A stretch of 64,000 nt of DNA from Polaribacter sp. (GTDB taxonomy: Bacteria; Bacteroidota; Bacteroidia; Flavobacteriales; Flavobacteriaceae). This document shows, piece by piece, positions 26,469 through 35,896 of this stretch (the stretch's first letter is position 1; every line of letters starts with the position of its first letter). The notes beneath the pieces are model-generated. The model did not search any database, had not been told where the DNA came from, and saw only the letters and a program-made list of their open reading frames with translations. The stretch covers positions 62,001 through 126,000 of the forward strand of contig JABJPX010000038.1 in the NCBI GenBank assembly GCA_018663625.1, given 5' to 3'. A program made the translations under genes and the position numbers.

Positions 26469-27767
26469 TTAATCTGTCTTATATTTGTTGGAGTAACGCT
26501 TCCAAAGTGTGGTTTGGTGCGTTTCTAAACTAATTTTTCTTCCTTGAATAAATGCATCGGTTAAAATATTCCCTTTCATTTCTAAGGCATCACCTTCAGA
26601 AATAAATAATGTAGCATCTTTGCCAACTTCTAAAGAACCTACAAAACTGTCAATACCTAATATTTTGGCATTGTTTAAAGTAATCATTTTTAACGCTTCT
26701 TCTTTTCCGACTCCGTATGCAGCATAAGTACCTGCATAAAAAGGTAAGTTCCGTGTATTCATCCGTTCCATTTGTCCTTCCATTCCAAGTCCAACTGTAA
26801 TTCCTTTATCTATTAAAATCTTTGCATTTCTATATGATAAATCGAAATCATCGTCTTCACCTTCTGGAATCCTATGTGAGCGTTCTATAATCACTGGAAT
26901 GTTGTTTTTAAGTAATAAATTAGCAACATTTTCAGCTCCTTTTGCATGTACCAATACCATGTTGTTGATGCCGATTGCTTTCATTTTACTAACCGCATCT
27001 GTAATTTCTTTTTCACCATTGGCATGAATAAAAAGTTTTTGAGTACCATAAAATAATCCTTTTGTAGCAGAAAACGGAATGTTTTCTGTTTCTTGATCAC
27101 TGGATAAATACCTTTTTGCATCTGTAAAATAGGTAACTATTTTCTGAATGTTCTCACCATATTTTGGATCTAATTTTAAGGCGGGGTCTTCTCCCATCCA
27201 CCAACGTCCTCGTGTTAAACTTCCAGGCCAATTGATATGAATAGCATCGTCTTTTTTAATTGCAGCGTCTTCCCAGTTCCAAGCATCAAATTGTACAACA
27301 GAAGATGTTCCAGATATCGTACCTCCTCTAGGGGTTATTTGCCCCATAAAAACACCATTCGGGCGCATTGATTCGACTACTTTACTTTCTGCATTATAGG
27401 CAATTAAACTGCGAATATGTGGCAGCATTGTACCTACTTCATCTTCATCATCTGTTGCTCTAACAGCATCAATTTCTACCAAGCCTAAAGAAGCATTTGC
27501 TGCAATAAATCCAGGATACACCTTTCTTCCTGTGGCATCGATTACGGTGCCTTGTCGCGCAATTTTTGCAGTCGCTTTTCCTACAAAAGTAATTTTGCCC
27601 TTATTGAACATTAACAATGAATTTTCAATTACTTCCCCGTTCCCTAGGTGCGCCGTTGCTCCTTCAATGGAATATGCTTGTGTTTGCTTAGCTGCAGGTG
27701 TTTGTTGTGCCAATAGGTTTCCTATCCATAAGAAACATAGCAAACTGTATATAAATATATTTTTCAT
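26469..27767 (-). CDS. Secreted amidohydrolase-family protein, probably without the metal-binding HxH
   Basis: The product has 432 residues. A signal peptide (MKNIFIYSLLCFLWIGNLLAQ) is followed by the amidohydrolase composite fold: the beta-sandwich IEGATAHLGNGEVIENSLLMF and VIDATGRKVYPGFIAANASLG, then ITLNNAKILGIDSFVGSLEVGKDATLFI at the C-terminal side. The strand-1 HxH that normally follows the Pro-Gly-Phe-Ile segment is replaced by ANASLG, so classical hydrolase activity is doubtful. The ATG at 27767 gives the signal peptide; sequence upstream in frame only extends into the preceding gene. It lies 19 bases after the larger amidohydrolase gene and may form a complex with it. Confidence 0.82.
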   Translation of the reverse strand: MKNIFIYSLLCFLWIGNLLAQQTPAAKQTQAYSIEGATAHLGNGEVIENSLLMFNKGKITFVGKATAKIARQGTVIDATGRKVYPGFIAANASLGLVEIDAVRATDDEDEVGTMLPHIRSLIAYNAESKVVESMRPNGVFMGQITPRGGTISGTSSVVQFDAWNWEDAAIKKDDAIHINWPGSLTRGRWWMGEDPALKLDPKYGENIQKIVTYFTDAKRYLSSDQETENIPFSATKGLFYGTQKLFIHANGEKEITDAVSKMKAIGINNMVLVHAKGAENVANLLLKNNIPVIIERSHRIPEGEDDDFDLSYRNAKILIDKGITVGLGMEGQMERMNTRNLPFYAGTYAAYGVGKEEALKMITLNNAKILGIDSFVGSLEVGKDATLFISEGDALEMKGNILTDAFIQGRKISLETHQTTLWKRYSNKYKTD

Positions 27768-27786
27768 CTTGTTTGTTTTTAAGTGC

Positions 27787-30738
27787 TTATTCAGAGTCAC
27801 AGTGAAAGTTTCTATTTCTTTTTTTCTTTGGCATTTGAGTTGCTCCACCGCCCATTTTTGCATCCAACATCATTTTTATCAATTTGCTTTTTTCAGTTTG
27901 AATGGCTTTTCTTTTTACCAAGTCGGTCTCCATATCAAAATAAACAGCTCCATCAATAATGGTTTTTTCGGCTTTCGCATAAATAGACAAAGGATTATGA
28001 TTCCAAAGAACTACATCGGCATCCTTTCCAATTTTTATACTTCCAGTTCTAGCGTCTAAATGCAATAGTTTTGCTGGATTGATCGTCACCATTTTCCAAG
28101 CTTCCAATTCAGACATTCCTCCATATTTAATGGTTTTTGCAGCTTCTTGATTCAATCTCCTCGACATTTCTCTATCATCAGAGTTGATAGCTACAGTGAT
28201 GCCTTGATTTGCCATAATTGCAGCATTGTAAGGAATGGCATCCAATACTTCATACTTATAGGCCCACCAATCTGAAAATGTGGATGCGCCAACACCGTGT
28301 ACTTTCATTTTATCAGCTACTTTATAACCTTCTAAAATATGTGTGAAAGTGTTGATGTTAAAATTAAATCTTTCTGCAACCTTCATTAACATGTTAATTT
28401 CTGACTGTACATAAGAATGACATGAAATAAAACGTTCTTTATTAATGATTTCGGCCAAGGTTTCCAATTCCATGTCTTTTCGATATGGATTTCCGCTTTT
28501 CTTCAACGCATCATATTCTTTTGCTCTTTGGAAATAATCGATAAAAACCTGTTCGGTTCCCATTCTTGTTTGTGGAAAACGAATGGTATTGGAGGCCCCC
28601 CAGTTGGATTGTTTTACGTTTTCACCCAATGCAAACTTGATGTATTTTGGAGAGTCCTCGAGCAACATTCCTGCGGCATTCTCTCCCCATTTTAATTTGA
28701 TGATTGCAGATCTTCCTCCAATTGGATTTGCAGAACCATGTAAAATTTGAATGGTTGTAACACCTCCCGCTAAGTTTCTGTAAATGTTCATATCATTTGG
28801 ATTGACAACATCTTCGATCGTTACTTCTGCTGTTGAGTTATGTCCTGATTCGTTTACAGCAGATGTTGCAATGTGCGAATGTTCATCAATAATTCCGGCT
28901 GTTAAATGTTTTCCAGTTCCATCAATGACTCTGGCGCCTCTTGTAGAAAGGTTTTTTCCGATTTTTTCAATTTTCCCTTTTTTTAAGAGCACATCGGTGT
29001 TTTCTAAAATACCTGCAGCTTCTGAGGTCCAAACTGTGGCATTTTTAATTAAAATCGTTTCTTGATTGGGTACTTCATAATTCCCATACCCAACATTTGG
29101 ATAACTTACTGGAAAGTGTATTAAATCTTCTTTTTTCTTCTTTTTATCTTTTTTATCTTTTTTCTCTTTTTTCACCTGTTTTACAGTAGACCAAGGAGTT
29201 TCATTTCCTGCATCGTCATAGGCAGTCCCTTGCATTGCATTGGAAGCGTTCATCGTTTGCCCAACCAATCGAGCATATCCATCCGTATCGTTCAATGTAA
29301 TGTGAATCCAGTTGTCTTTGAATGAAAATTTAGATTTTACCTTTTTATCGCCCAATTTTACAGCAGCGGTTTGTTTTGCTCCTTTACCAGAAACAGTAAG
29401 CGTATAATTGACATTGTTTAAGGCCAAGTTATAACTCCCAGTAAGGTCTTTAATATGTCTGTCGTTGATCACATTTTTAGCGCCCTGTACCCAGTTTTCA
29501 TACAGGGTTGTTTTGGCGTCAAAAATATCTCCAGAGGTAATGATAAAATTGGCATAACTTCCAGGATGTAAGTTCCCGATATTGGTTCTTCCCAACATTT
29601 TAGCCGGATTTGTAGTCAAAGCAGCCAAGGCGCTTTCTTTGTCAAAACCAAGTTGAATGGCCTTTTGTAAGTTTTTGTGAAAAGCATCCATCGACTTTAA
29701 ACTGTGCATTGTAAGTGCAAAGCTGACATCATTCTTATGTAAAATGGCCAAGTTGGAAGGTTCTTGGTTCCATTTACGCAAATCGCTTAACGGAATGTTC
29801 TTAGAAATGTTTGGGTTGCTAACATCATAAGGTTTTCTAAAGTTGATAGGAATGATAAAATCTGCATTTGTTTTTTTGATGTCGGCAATCCTTTCAAATT
29901 CATCACCACCCCCAACAATAGTATATTGGATGCCAAATTCATCACCCACTTTATCGGCTCTTAGTGCATCTAAGTGATTTCCTGCTTCAAATATTTGAAC
30001 TAAATTTTTGTTTTTATTCAATGCTGCTAAAGAGGCATCTTTATTTTTTGCATTGCCATTGGCATACCATTCTGCATCTAAATAAGTCTGACGTAATAAT
30101 GCCATTGTACCCATTCTTGAAGTAGGGTAGGACTGACGCGATTGCAAACTCTTTGTAAATGATAAATACTGTGCAGACGTGTTTTCTAAAATTCGGTAGG
30201 CATCTGAAGCATTTGGGTTTAAAGCGACCAACATTCCATTTCCACGAATGATTCCGTCTTGCATATGTGTGTTAACCACACCGAAACCTGCCTTCAAATA
30301 GTCCTTTGCTTTTTTAGTATCAAATTTAAAAGAGTTGGTAGCTTTGGTTTCTGGTCGTATGTGATCGTTCCAGTAATACCCGTCTCTGCTTGCATCATAT
30401 TGAGGTGTTCTGTTATTGGAGCGCACTCTTTTTGGTTTTGAGATTCCAAAATCGGCATACATATCTATAAATGATGGATAGATTGTTTTTCCTTTTAAAT
30501 CGATGATTTTAGTTCCCGTTGGAATTTGTACTTTTTTTCCAATAGCAATGACTTTCCCGTCCTTAATAAGAAGAGTTCCTTTTTTAATTATTTTTTGTGG
30601 GGTTTCATAGATTGTTGCATTTTGTAAAGCAACAACGGTGTTTTTGATCGTCTTTACGCCCGTATTTGTTGGGAAATAATCTTGCGCATTGGCAGACATT
30701 ACCATCAGTATGGAACATAGTAAGAGTAGTTTTCTCAT
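27787..30738 (-). CDS. Secreted double-domain amidohydrolase-family protein
   Basis: A 983-residue protein with a signal peptide (MRKLLLLCSILMVMSANAQ) and two amidohydrolase folds in tandem. The first (about 30-430) has KTIYPSFIDMYADFG where HxH is expected, so it looks metal-free. A Lys-rich linker (around 520-540, KKEKKDKKDKKKKKE) leads to the second (about 560-975), which keeps the metal ligands: GIIDEHSHIATS (HxH), CHSYVQ, THILEG and INSDD, ending in a DADVVLWNHNPLS beta-sandwich. The second domain may hydrolyse a peptide-like or cyclic amide in the periplasm. The pair with the next gene gives three related folds, only one with a full set of ligands. Confidence 0.87.
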   Translation of the reverse strand: MRKLLLLCSILMVMSANAQDYFPTNTGVKTIKNTVVALQNATIYETPQKIIKKGTLLIKDGKVIAIGKKVQIPTGTKIIDLKGKTIYPSFIDMYADFGISKPKRVRSNNRTPQYDASRDGYYWNDHIRPETKATNSFKFDTKKAKDYLKAGFGVVNTHMQDGIIRGNGMLVALNPNASDAYRILENTSAQYLSFTKSLQSRQSYPTSRMGTMALLRQTYLDAEWYANGNAKNKDASLAALNKNKNLVQIFEAGNHLDALRADKVGDEFGIQYTIVGGGDEFERIADIKKTNADFIIPINFRKPYDVSNPNISKNIPLSDLRKWNQEPSNLAILHKNDVSFALTMHSLKSMDAFHKNLQKAIQLGFDKESALAALTTNPAKMLGRTNIGNLHPGSYANFIITSGDIFDAKTTLYENWVQGAKNVINDRHIKDLTGSYNLALNNVNYTLTVSGKGAKQTAAVKLGDKKVKSKFSFKDNWIHITLNDTDGYARLVGQTMNASNAMQGTAYDDAGNETPWSTVKQVKKEKKDKKDKKKKKEDLIHFPVSYPNVGYGNYEVPNQETILIKNATVWTSEAAGILENTDVLLKKGKIEKIGKNLSTRGARVIDGTGKHLTAGIIDEHSHIATSAVNESGHNSTAEVTIEDVVNPNDMNIYRNLAGGVTTIQILHGSANPIGGRSAIIKLKWGENAAGMLLEDSPKYIKFALGENVKQSNWGASNTIRFPQTRMGTEQVFIDYFQRAKEYDALKKSGNPYRKDMELETLAEIINKERFISCHSYVQSEINMLMKVAERFNFNINTFTHILEGYKVADKMKVHGVGASTFSDWWAYKYEVLDAIPYNAAIMANQGITVAINSDDREMSRRLNQEAAKTIKYGGMSELEAWKMVTINPAKLLHLDARTGSIKIGKDADVVLWNHNPLSIYAKAEKTIIDGAVYFDMETDLVKRKAIQTEKSKLIKMMLDAKMGGGATQMPKKKRNRNFHCDSE

Positions 30739-30824
30739 AACTTTGATTTGATTTTTGAACTTCACCGCTCAATTTAATCAGAAGTAAGTCAGCAATGACA
30801 AAAATGAATTTTTTTAACAAAAAT

Positions 30825-31907
30825 TTAAGAAAAAGAATCACCCTGTTTTTCAAAATAAGAAATCAACAAATCCACAACATAACTGTAAGAAGCAGTTCCT
30901 TTATCTTGCTTGTTGGCTTTTAAATAGGCATTGTAACCCTTTTTTACCAAAGGTTCAAAAGAGTTTTTATAGGATTTCCAGAAAGCAGCACTGTTTTTAA
31001 AATCCATAAGAATGCCTTTGTGTGTCTTTTTCCAAATTTCGGCAAAGGCCTGGCGATCTCTTTTTCGTACTTCACCAATTAAATAGGCGAACGCCATTCT
31101 GTAACTTGCATATTTAAAATACGGATCGTCTGTATAATTAGCTGCCAAGAACCCCACGAAATTGGCTTCGTTTTCTGCGGAAAATCCAATTTGATGTGCC
31201 ATTTCATGACAGGTAGTTGTAGGATAACCTGTTTTTGGAATTCGATCATTTACTTGTGCTTCACCAGTTAACGGATTGAAATATCCAGAAGTACCATTGT
31301 AGGTTTGCAATAAACCCATTAAAGAACTCTTCACTGACGGAGATTCATAGGTAAACATTGGAAAATCTTGCGCTAAATTTTGGTACCCCACAACCGCCAT
31401 TTTGTACATTTTCTTTTCAGAATAGGGGTTTTCAACTTTTAAGCTATCGTTATGGGTAATTTTCTGATGATAAAAATTCAATTGTTCCACCACATAATAG
31501 GTAGTGCTTATTAATTGATTTGTAGTGTATTCCTTCTGATTGTATCCTAAAGTTTCATTCAGAGGAGCGCGGTAATAGTTCAAGCCCCAAAAAAGGTAAA
31601 AACAACAATAAATCCCCGATAAAATCGCAGTTGCATGTACTATTTTTGGAATCCAATCTTTAAATCGTGACTTGAACAGCCGATATATAAATCGGAGCAA
31701 TACACCCACAAGAAAAGTAAGTAGCAGATCACCCACGGAAAAAGGAATCCAACCAAAAATAAATCTTAAAAGCTGAGCAATAATTGTATAAATTCCATTG
31801 GAATAATAATGCTCAATAAAAATAGGGTATTGTCCAGCAAGCTGCACCAATATAACCTGTACAGGCAACAAAAAAGTAAAGAAAAGATGCTTTTTTTGAA
31901 TTTTCAT
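30825..31907 (-). CDS. DUF3810 family membrane protein with HExxH-type zinc motif
   Basis: The product has 360 residues. Three hydrophobic helices lie in the first 110 residues (7-25, 40-75, 90-110), followed by an external domain with TTCHEMAHQIGFSAENEANF (H234, E235, H238), which is the HExxH signature of a metallopeptidase. Phrases such as FGWIPFSVGDLLL and FWGLNYYRAPLNE mark the DUF3810 family. The substrate is unknown. It is a single gene, divergent from dnaB by about 140 bases. Confidence 0.88.
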   Translation of the reverse strand: MKIQKKHLFFTFLLPVQVILVQLAGQYPIFIEHYYSNGIYTIIAQLLRFIFGWIPFSVGDLLLTFLVGVLLRFIYRLFKSRFKDWIPKIVHATAILSGIYCCFYLFWGLNYYRAPLNETLGYNQKEYTTNQLISTTYYVVEQLNFYHQKITHNDSLKVENPYSEKKMYKMAVVGYQNLAQDFPMFTYESPSVKSSLMGLLQTYNGTSGYFNPLTGEAQVNDRIPKTGYPTTTCHEMAHQIGFSAENEANFVGFLAANYTDDPYFKYASYRMAFAYLIGEVRKRDRQAFAEIWKKTHKGILMDFKNSAAFWKSYKNSFEPLVKKGYNAYLKANKQDKGTASYSYVVDLLISYFEKQGDSFS

Positions 31908-32032
31908 TAGGGTAAAAATAACAAATCAAACTCGAAGTTGCGTGGTTATTAACAAGATAATAACAATTTAGTTTACAATAATTGTCAACAAATAAAAGTT
32001 GCATTTTAGAAACCCGAATCAATGTAAAAAAT

Positions 32033-32040
32033 TACATTTG
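32033..32040 (+). promoter_or_regulatory. Promoter -7 box of dnaB
   Basis: TACATTTG, an exact TAnnTTTG match, with 5 bases before the dnaB ATG at 32046. It predicts a leaderless or near-leaderless mRNA. No TTG at the usual spacing. Confidence 0.55.
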
Positions 32041-32045
32041 TAATC

Positions 32046-33557
32046 ATGGAAAAAACGAAGGAAGTCGCAGGAAAAAAAGTAAACAAATCGAGAATCATTA
32101 GCCTTGAAAAAGGGAAAATTCCACCACAAGCAGTAGAATTGGAGGAAGCAGTCTTAGGTGCTATGATGATTGATAAAAAAGGAATTGATGATGTTATTGA
32201 TATCCTAAATCCCGATGCTTTTTATGATACCAAACACCAGGAAATTTATGCGGCTATCTTTGAATTGTTCCAAAATTCGGAACCGATTGACCTTTTAACC
32301 GTTTCTAATCTATTGAAAAAAAACGGAAAGCTAGAATTTGTAGGGGGCGATTTCTTTTTAATTCGTTTGACACAAAAAGTAGCATCTTCTGCCCATATCG
32401 AATTTCACGCCCGTATCATTCTTCAAAAATACATTCAAAGAAGATTGATTTCAATATCTAGTGAAATTATTGAAAATGCTTATGACGAGAGCACCGATGT
32501 TTTCGATTTGTTAGACGATGCCGAGGGAAAACTTTTTGAAGTAACCCAAGGAAACTTAAAGAAGAGTTCCGAGGATGCAGGTTCTTTGGTTAAACAAGCC
32601 TTAAAGAAAATACAAGAAATCGGAAATCAAGAAGGAATGTCTGGATTAGCAACCGGTTTTACCAAATTGGATGCGCTAACCTCTGGTTGGCAGCCTTCCG
32701 ATTTAGTGATTATTGCAGCCCGTCCTGGTATGGGGAAAACCGCTTTTGTAATTTCGATGGCAAAAAACATGGCGATTGATTTTAACCATGGAGTGGCAGT
32801 ATTCTCTTTAGAGATGTCTTCGGTACAGTTAATTACCCGTATGATTTCTTCAGAAACAGGTTTGACTTCCGAAAAACTAAGAAAAGGAAACCTAGAGCCA
32901 CATGAGTGGGAGCAACTAAACGTAAAAGTGAAAAAGCTTTCGGATGCACCTATATTTATTGATGATACTCCCTCTTTATCGATCTTTGATTTGCGTGCCA
33001 AAGCACGAAGACTAGTGTCGCAACATGGTGTAAAAATTATTGTGATTGATTATTTACAACTAATGACTGCTGGAGGAAAAGCAGGAGGAAACCGTGAACA
33101 AGAAATCTCGATGATTTCGAGAAACTTAAAAGCATTGGCAAAAGAATTGTCCGTTCCCGTAATTGCACTGTCTCAATTGTCGCGTGCTGTTGAAACCCGT
33201 GGAGGTTCCAAAAGACCGTTGCTTTCTGATTTACGTGAATCGGGAGCTATTGAACAGGATGCCGATATCGTGTCGTTTATCTTCCGTCCAGAATATTATG
33301 GAATGACAGAATGGGACGATGATGAGCATACCCCATGTGAAGGGCAAGGAGAGTTTATCGTTGCAAAACACAGGAATGGTGGTTTGGACAATATTCGTTT
33401 GAAATTTACAGGTCACTTGGCAAAATTCTCCGATTTAGAAGAAGGTTTTAGTTCTGAATTTCAGTCTTCTATGAATGCAGATTTCCCAGATGATGTTTTT
33501 CCAGATCAAAGAATTGAGCCTAAAGATGCTTTTGGAGGAGATGATGTTCCTTTTTAA
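32046..33557 (+). CDS. dnaB: Replicative DNA helicase DnaB
   Basis: A 503-residue hexameric 5'-3' helicase of the replication fork. The N-terminal domain (PPQAVELEEAVLGAMMID, about 25-130) binds primase. The RecA-like motor has Walker A ARPGMGKTAF (about 230), Walker B IIVIDYLQLMT, SQLSRAVETRGGSKRP and the arginine finger region SDLRESGAIEQDADIV. The acidic C-terminus (about 470-503) is flavobacterium-like. No intein is present. A perfect inverted repeat follows at 33584-33617. Confidence 0.96.
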   Translation: MEKTKEVAGKKVNKSRIISLEKGKIPPQAVELEEAVLGAMMIDKKGIDDVIDILNPDAFYDTKHQEIYAAIFELFQNSEPIDLLTVSNLLKKNGKLEFVGGDFFLIRLTQKVASSAHIEFHARIILQKYIQRRLISISSEIIENAYDESTDVFDLLDDAEGKLFEVTQGNLKKSSEDAGSLVKQALKKIQEIGNQEGMSGLATGFTKLDALTSGWQPSDLVIIAARPGMGKTAFVISMAKNMAIDFNHGVAVFSLEMSSVQLITRMISSETGLTSEKLRKGNLEPHEWEQLNVKVKKLSDAPIFIDDTPSLSIFDLRAKARRLVSQHGVKIIVIDYLQLMTAGGKAGGNREQEISMISRNLKALAKELSVPVIALSQLSRAVETRGGSKRPLLSDLRESGAIEQDADIVSFIFRPEYYGMTEWDDDEHTPCEGQGEFIVAKHRNGGLDNIRLKFTGHLAKFSDLEEGFSSEFQSSMNADFPDDVFPDQRIEPKDAFGGDDVPF

Positions 33558-33583
33558 ACCTTAAATATTTTATAAAATTATAG

Positions 33584-33617
33584 AAATACACAATTGCTTT
33601 AATGGAATTGTGTATTT
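33584..33617 (+). terminator. Perfect 12-bp inverted repeat after dnaB, possible terminator
   Basis: AAATACACAATT (33584-33595) and AATTGTGTATTT (33606-33617) flank a 10-base loop; a broken T-rich run follows. The stem is AT-rich and the T-tract is interrupted, so it may instead be a regulator site of the gene starting at 33629. Confidence 0.45.
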
Positions 33618-33628
33618 TAGTTTTAGAT

Positions 33629-34888
33629 ATGAAAAAAAGTCTTTTAATTCTCACAATTCTATTGATAACAAACTCAGTTTGGGCCTCATTTATTTATGTA
33701 CCCATGAGTGCTGATACACAGAAAAATCATTTAAAAGCCTATGGAATTGTTTATTTTGGTTTGGAAGTAGGATTAAAATCTAAGTGGTTGTTGAATTATG
33801 ATGGTGGGGCATTTTTAATTGAAAATAATACTATTATTGAGAATGAGTGTAAGATTCGAGGGGTTTCCTATCAGGTGATTTCAGATGTGAAAGCACAACT
33901 TATTTTAGAAGCAATTGCAGCACCCTCGTCCAATCAAGATGCCGTAACATTAGAGAAAGCACCAAAAATAGCGGTGTATTCACCCAAGGATAAAATGCCT
34001 TGGGACGATGCGGTTACAATGGTATTGACCTATGCCGAAATCCCTTTTGAGGTTCTTTATGATCAAGAAGTTTTAGAAGATCAATTGCTTTTATACGAAT
34101 GGGTGCATTTGCATCATGAGGATTTTACAGGTCAATATGGGCGTTTTTATGGTGCATACAGAACAGCACCCTGGTATGTAGAAGGCAAACTTCGTGCAGA
34201 AAAAAAAGCCAAGGAACTAGGGTATACAAAAGTGTCTGAACAAAAACTGGCCGTTGCAAAAAAGATTAGAGATTATGTAGTAGGCGGTGGTTTTATGTTT
34301 GCCATGTGTTCTGCAACAGATAGTTTTGATATTGCGCTTTCTGCTGAAGGAGTTGATATTGCTGAAGCCATGTTTGATGGGGATGCCTCAGAAGCCAATT
34401 ATCAATCTAAAATTAATGATAAAAAAACATTTGCTTTTAAGGACTTTGAGTTGATACGAAGACCTACTACCTATGAGTTTTCTTCTATAGATATGACCAG
34501 TAAGCGAAGAATTCCTAAAACCTCCGATTATTTTTCATTGGGCGCTTTTTCTGCAAAATGGGACCCAGTACCTACCATGTTGACACAAAATCACACCAGT
34601 TTGGTAAAAGGGTTTATGGGGCAAACGACTTCTTTTGATCGGAATACTGTGAAATCGAATGTGCTTGTTTTAGGGGAAAATATGACCAATAGAGAAGCAA
34701 GATATCTTCATGGAACCAAAGGAAAAGGAATGTTTACTTTTTATGGCGGTCATGATCCAGAGGATTATACCCATCGAGTTGGAGACCCAAAAACAGAATT
34801 GGATTTGCATCCTACTTCACCAGGATATCGACTAATTTTGAATAATGTCTTATTTCCTGCTGCCAAAAAGAAGAAAAAGAAAACCTAA
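33629..34888 (+). CDS. Secreted conserved protein, commonly labelled asparagine synthetase B
   Basis: The product has 419 residues with a signal peptide (MKKSLLILTILLITNSVWAS), so it is not a cytosolic AsnB. I recall close relatives in flavobacterial genomes annotated as asparagine synthetase B, but the N-terminal catalytic Cys2 and the PPi-loop SGGxDS of that enzyme are absent. A glutamine-amidotransferase-like middle region (IRDYVVGGGFMFAMCSATDSFD) and GKGMFTFYGGHDPEDYTHRVGDP hint at a class I GATase-like or ThuA-like fold. The tail is a run of Lys. The ATG at 33629 is chosen because the earlier ATG (33602) lies in the loop of the inverted repeat. Function unknown. Confidence 0.75.
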   Translation: MKKSLLILTILLITNSVWASFIYVPMSADTQKNHLKAYGIVYFGLEVGLKSKWLLNYDGGAFLIENNTIIENECKIRGVSYQVISDVKAQLILEAIAAPSSNQDAVTLEKAPKIAVYSPKDKMPWDDAVTMVLTYAEIPFEVLYDQEVLEDQLLLYEWVHLHHEDFTGQYGRFYGAYRTAPWYVEGKLRAEKKAKELGYTKVSEQKLAVAKKIRDYVVGGGFMFAMCSATDSFDIALSAEGVDIAEAMFDGDASEANYQSKINDKKTFAFKDFELIRRPTTYEFSSIDMTSKRRIPKTSDYFSLGAFSAKWDPVPTMLTQNHTSLVKGFMGQTTSFDRNTVKSNVLVLGENMTNREARYLHGTKGKGMFTFYGGHDPEDYTHRVGDPKTELDLHPTSPGYRLILNNVLFPAAKKKKKKT

Positions 34889-34987
34889 ATTTTAACCATC
34901 ATAAGAAAACATTCAATCTGTTCATCATTCTGTTAATAATTATCAAATAAATACTTTAGAAAACAATTTCTAATCCAATCCCTTTTG

Positions 34988-34995
34988 TATTTTTG
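34988..34995 (+). promoter_or_regulatory. Promoter -7 box of the transketolase N-terminal subunit gene
   Basis: TATTTTTG, an exact match to TAnnTTTG, 23 bases before the ATG at 35019. Confidence 0.45.
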
Positions 34996-35018
34996 TTCAC
35001 AACAAATTATAATTTAAA

Positions 35019-35864
35019 ATGCCAACAACACAACAATTACAAGATTTTACACAGCAAGTTCGTAGAGATATTTTACGCATGGTTCATAAGGTTAATTCTG
35101 GTCACCCTGGAGGTTCTTTAGGATGTGCAGAATTTATTACCTGTCTTTACCAAGAAGTTATGGAGTATTCTACAGACTTTACAATGGATGGTAAAAATGA
35201 AGATTTATTCTTTTTGTCAAATGGTCATATTTCACCTGTTTTTTATAGTGTTTTGGCACACAGTGGGTTTTTTCCAGTAGCAGAGTTATCCACTTTTAGA
35301 CTGTTAAATACTCGCTTGCAAGGACATCCAACAACACATGAAGGCTTGCCAGGAATAAGAATTGCGTCAGGTTCTTTAGGACAAGGAATGTCTGTTGCTT
35401 TAGGAGCTGCACAAACAAAAAAATTAAATGGAGATGACAAAATAGTCTATTCATTACATGGGGATGGTGAATTGCAAGAAGGACAAAACTGGGAAGCAAT
35501 TATGTATGCCTCAGCAAAAAAAGTAGACAATATTATTTGTACAATTGATTTAAATGAAAAACAAATTGATGGTACTACAGATGATGTTTTAGCGATGGGA
35601 AGCTTAAAAGCGAAGTTTGAAGCTTTTGACTGGGATGTTATTGATGTTGAAAAAGGGAATGACATTGAAGCTATTTTAGCTGCTTTAGCAGAAGCAAAAA
35701 CGATGACAGGTAAAGGAAAACCTGTGTGTATCTTATTGCATACTGAAATGGGGAACGGTGTAGACTTTATGATGCATACACATGCATGGCATGGAAAAGC
35801 ACCAAATGATGCTCAATTAGAAAATGCATTGGCGCAAAGTCCAGAGACCTTAGGAGATTATTAA
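35019..35864 (+). CDS. Transketolase, N-terminal subunit
   Basis: The product has 281 residues and only the TPP diphosphate-binding half of transketolase. It shows VNSGHPGGSLGCAEFITCLY, SNGHISPVFYSVLA, GSLGQGMSVALGAA, the thiamine motif HGDGELQEGQNWEA (GDG...) and HAWHGKAPN. Transketolase moves two-carbon units in the non-oxidative pentose phosphate pathway. The pyrimidine-binding half must come from a second polypeptide; in many split systems its gene follows directly, but here a terminator and bshA follow. So the partner is encoded elsewhere. Confidence 0.92.
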   Translation: MPTTQQLQDFTQQVRRDILRMVHKVNSGHPGGSLGCAEFITCLYQEVMEYSTDFTMDGKNEDLFFLSNGHISPVFYSVLAHSGFFPVAELSTFRLLNTRLQGHPTTHEGLPGIRIASGSLGQGMSVALGAAQTKKLNGDDKIVYSLHGDGELQEGQNWEAIMYASAKKVDNIICTIDLNEKQIDGTTDDVLAMGSLKAKFEAFDWDVIDVEKGNDIEAILAALAEAKTMTGKGKPVCILLHTEMGNGVDFMMHTHAWHGKAPNDAQLENALAQSPETLGDY

Positions 35865-35896
35865 TTTTGAAATTTCAAAATTAAGAGATTAAATGA

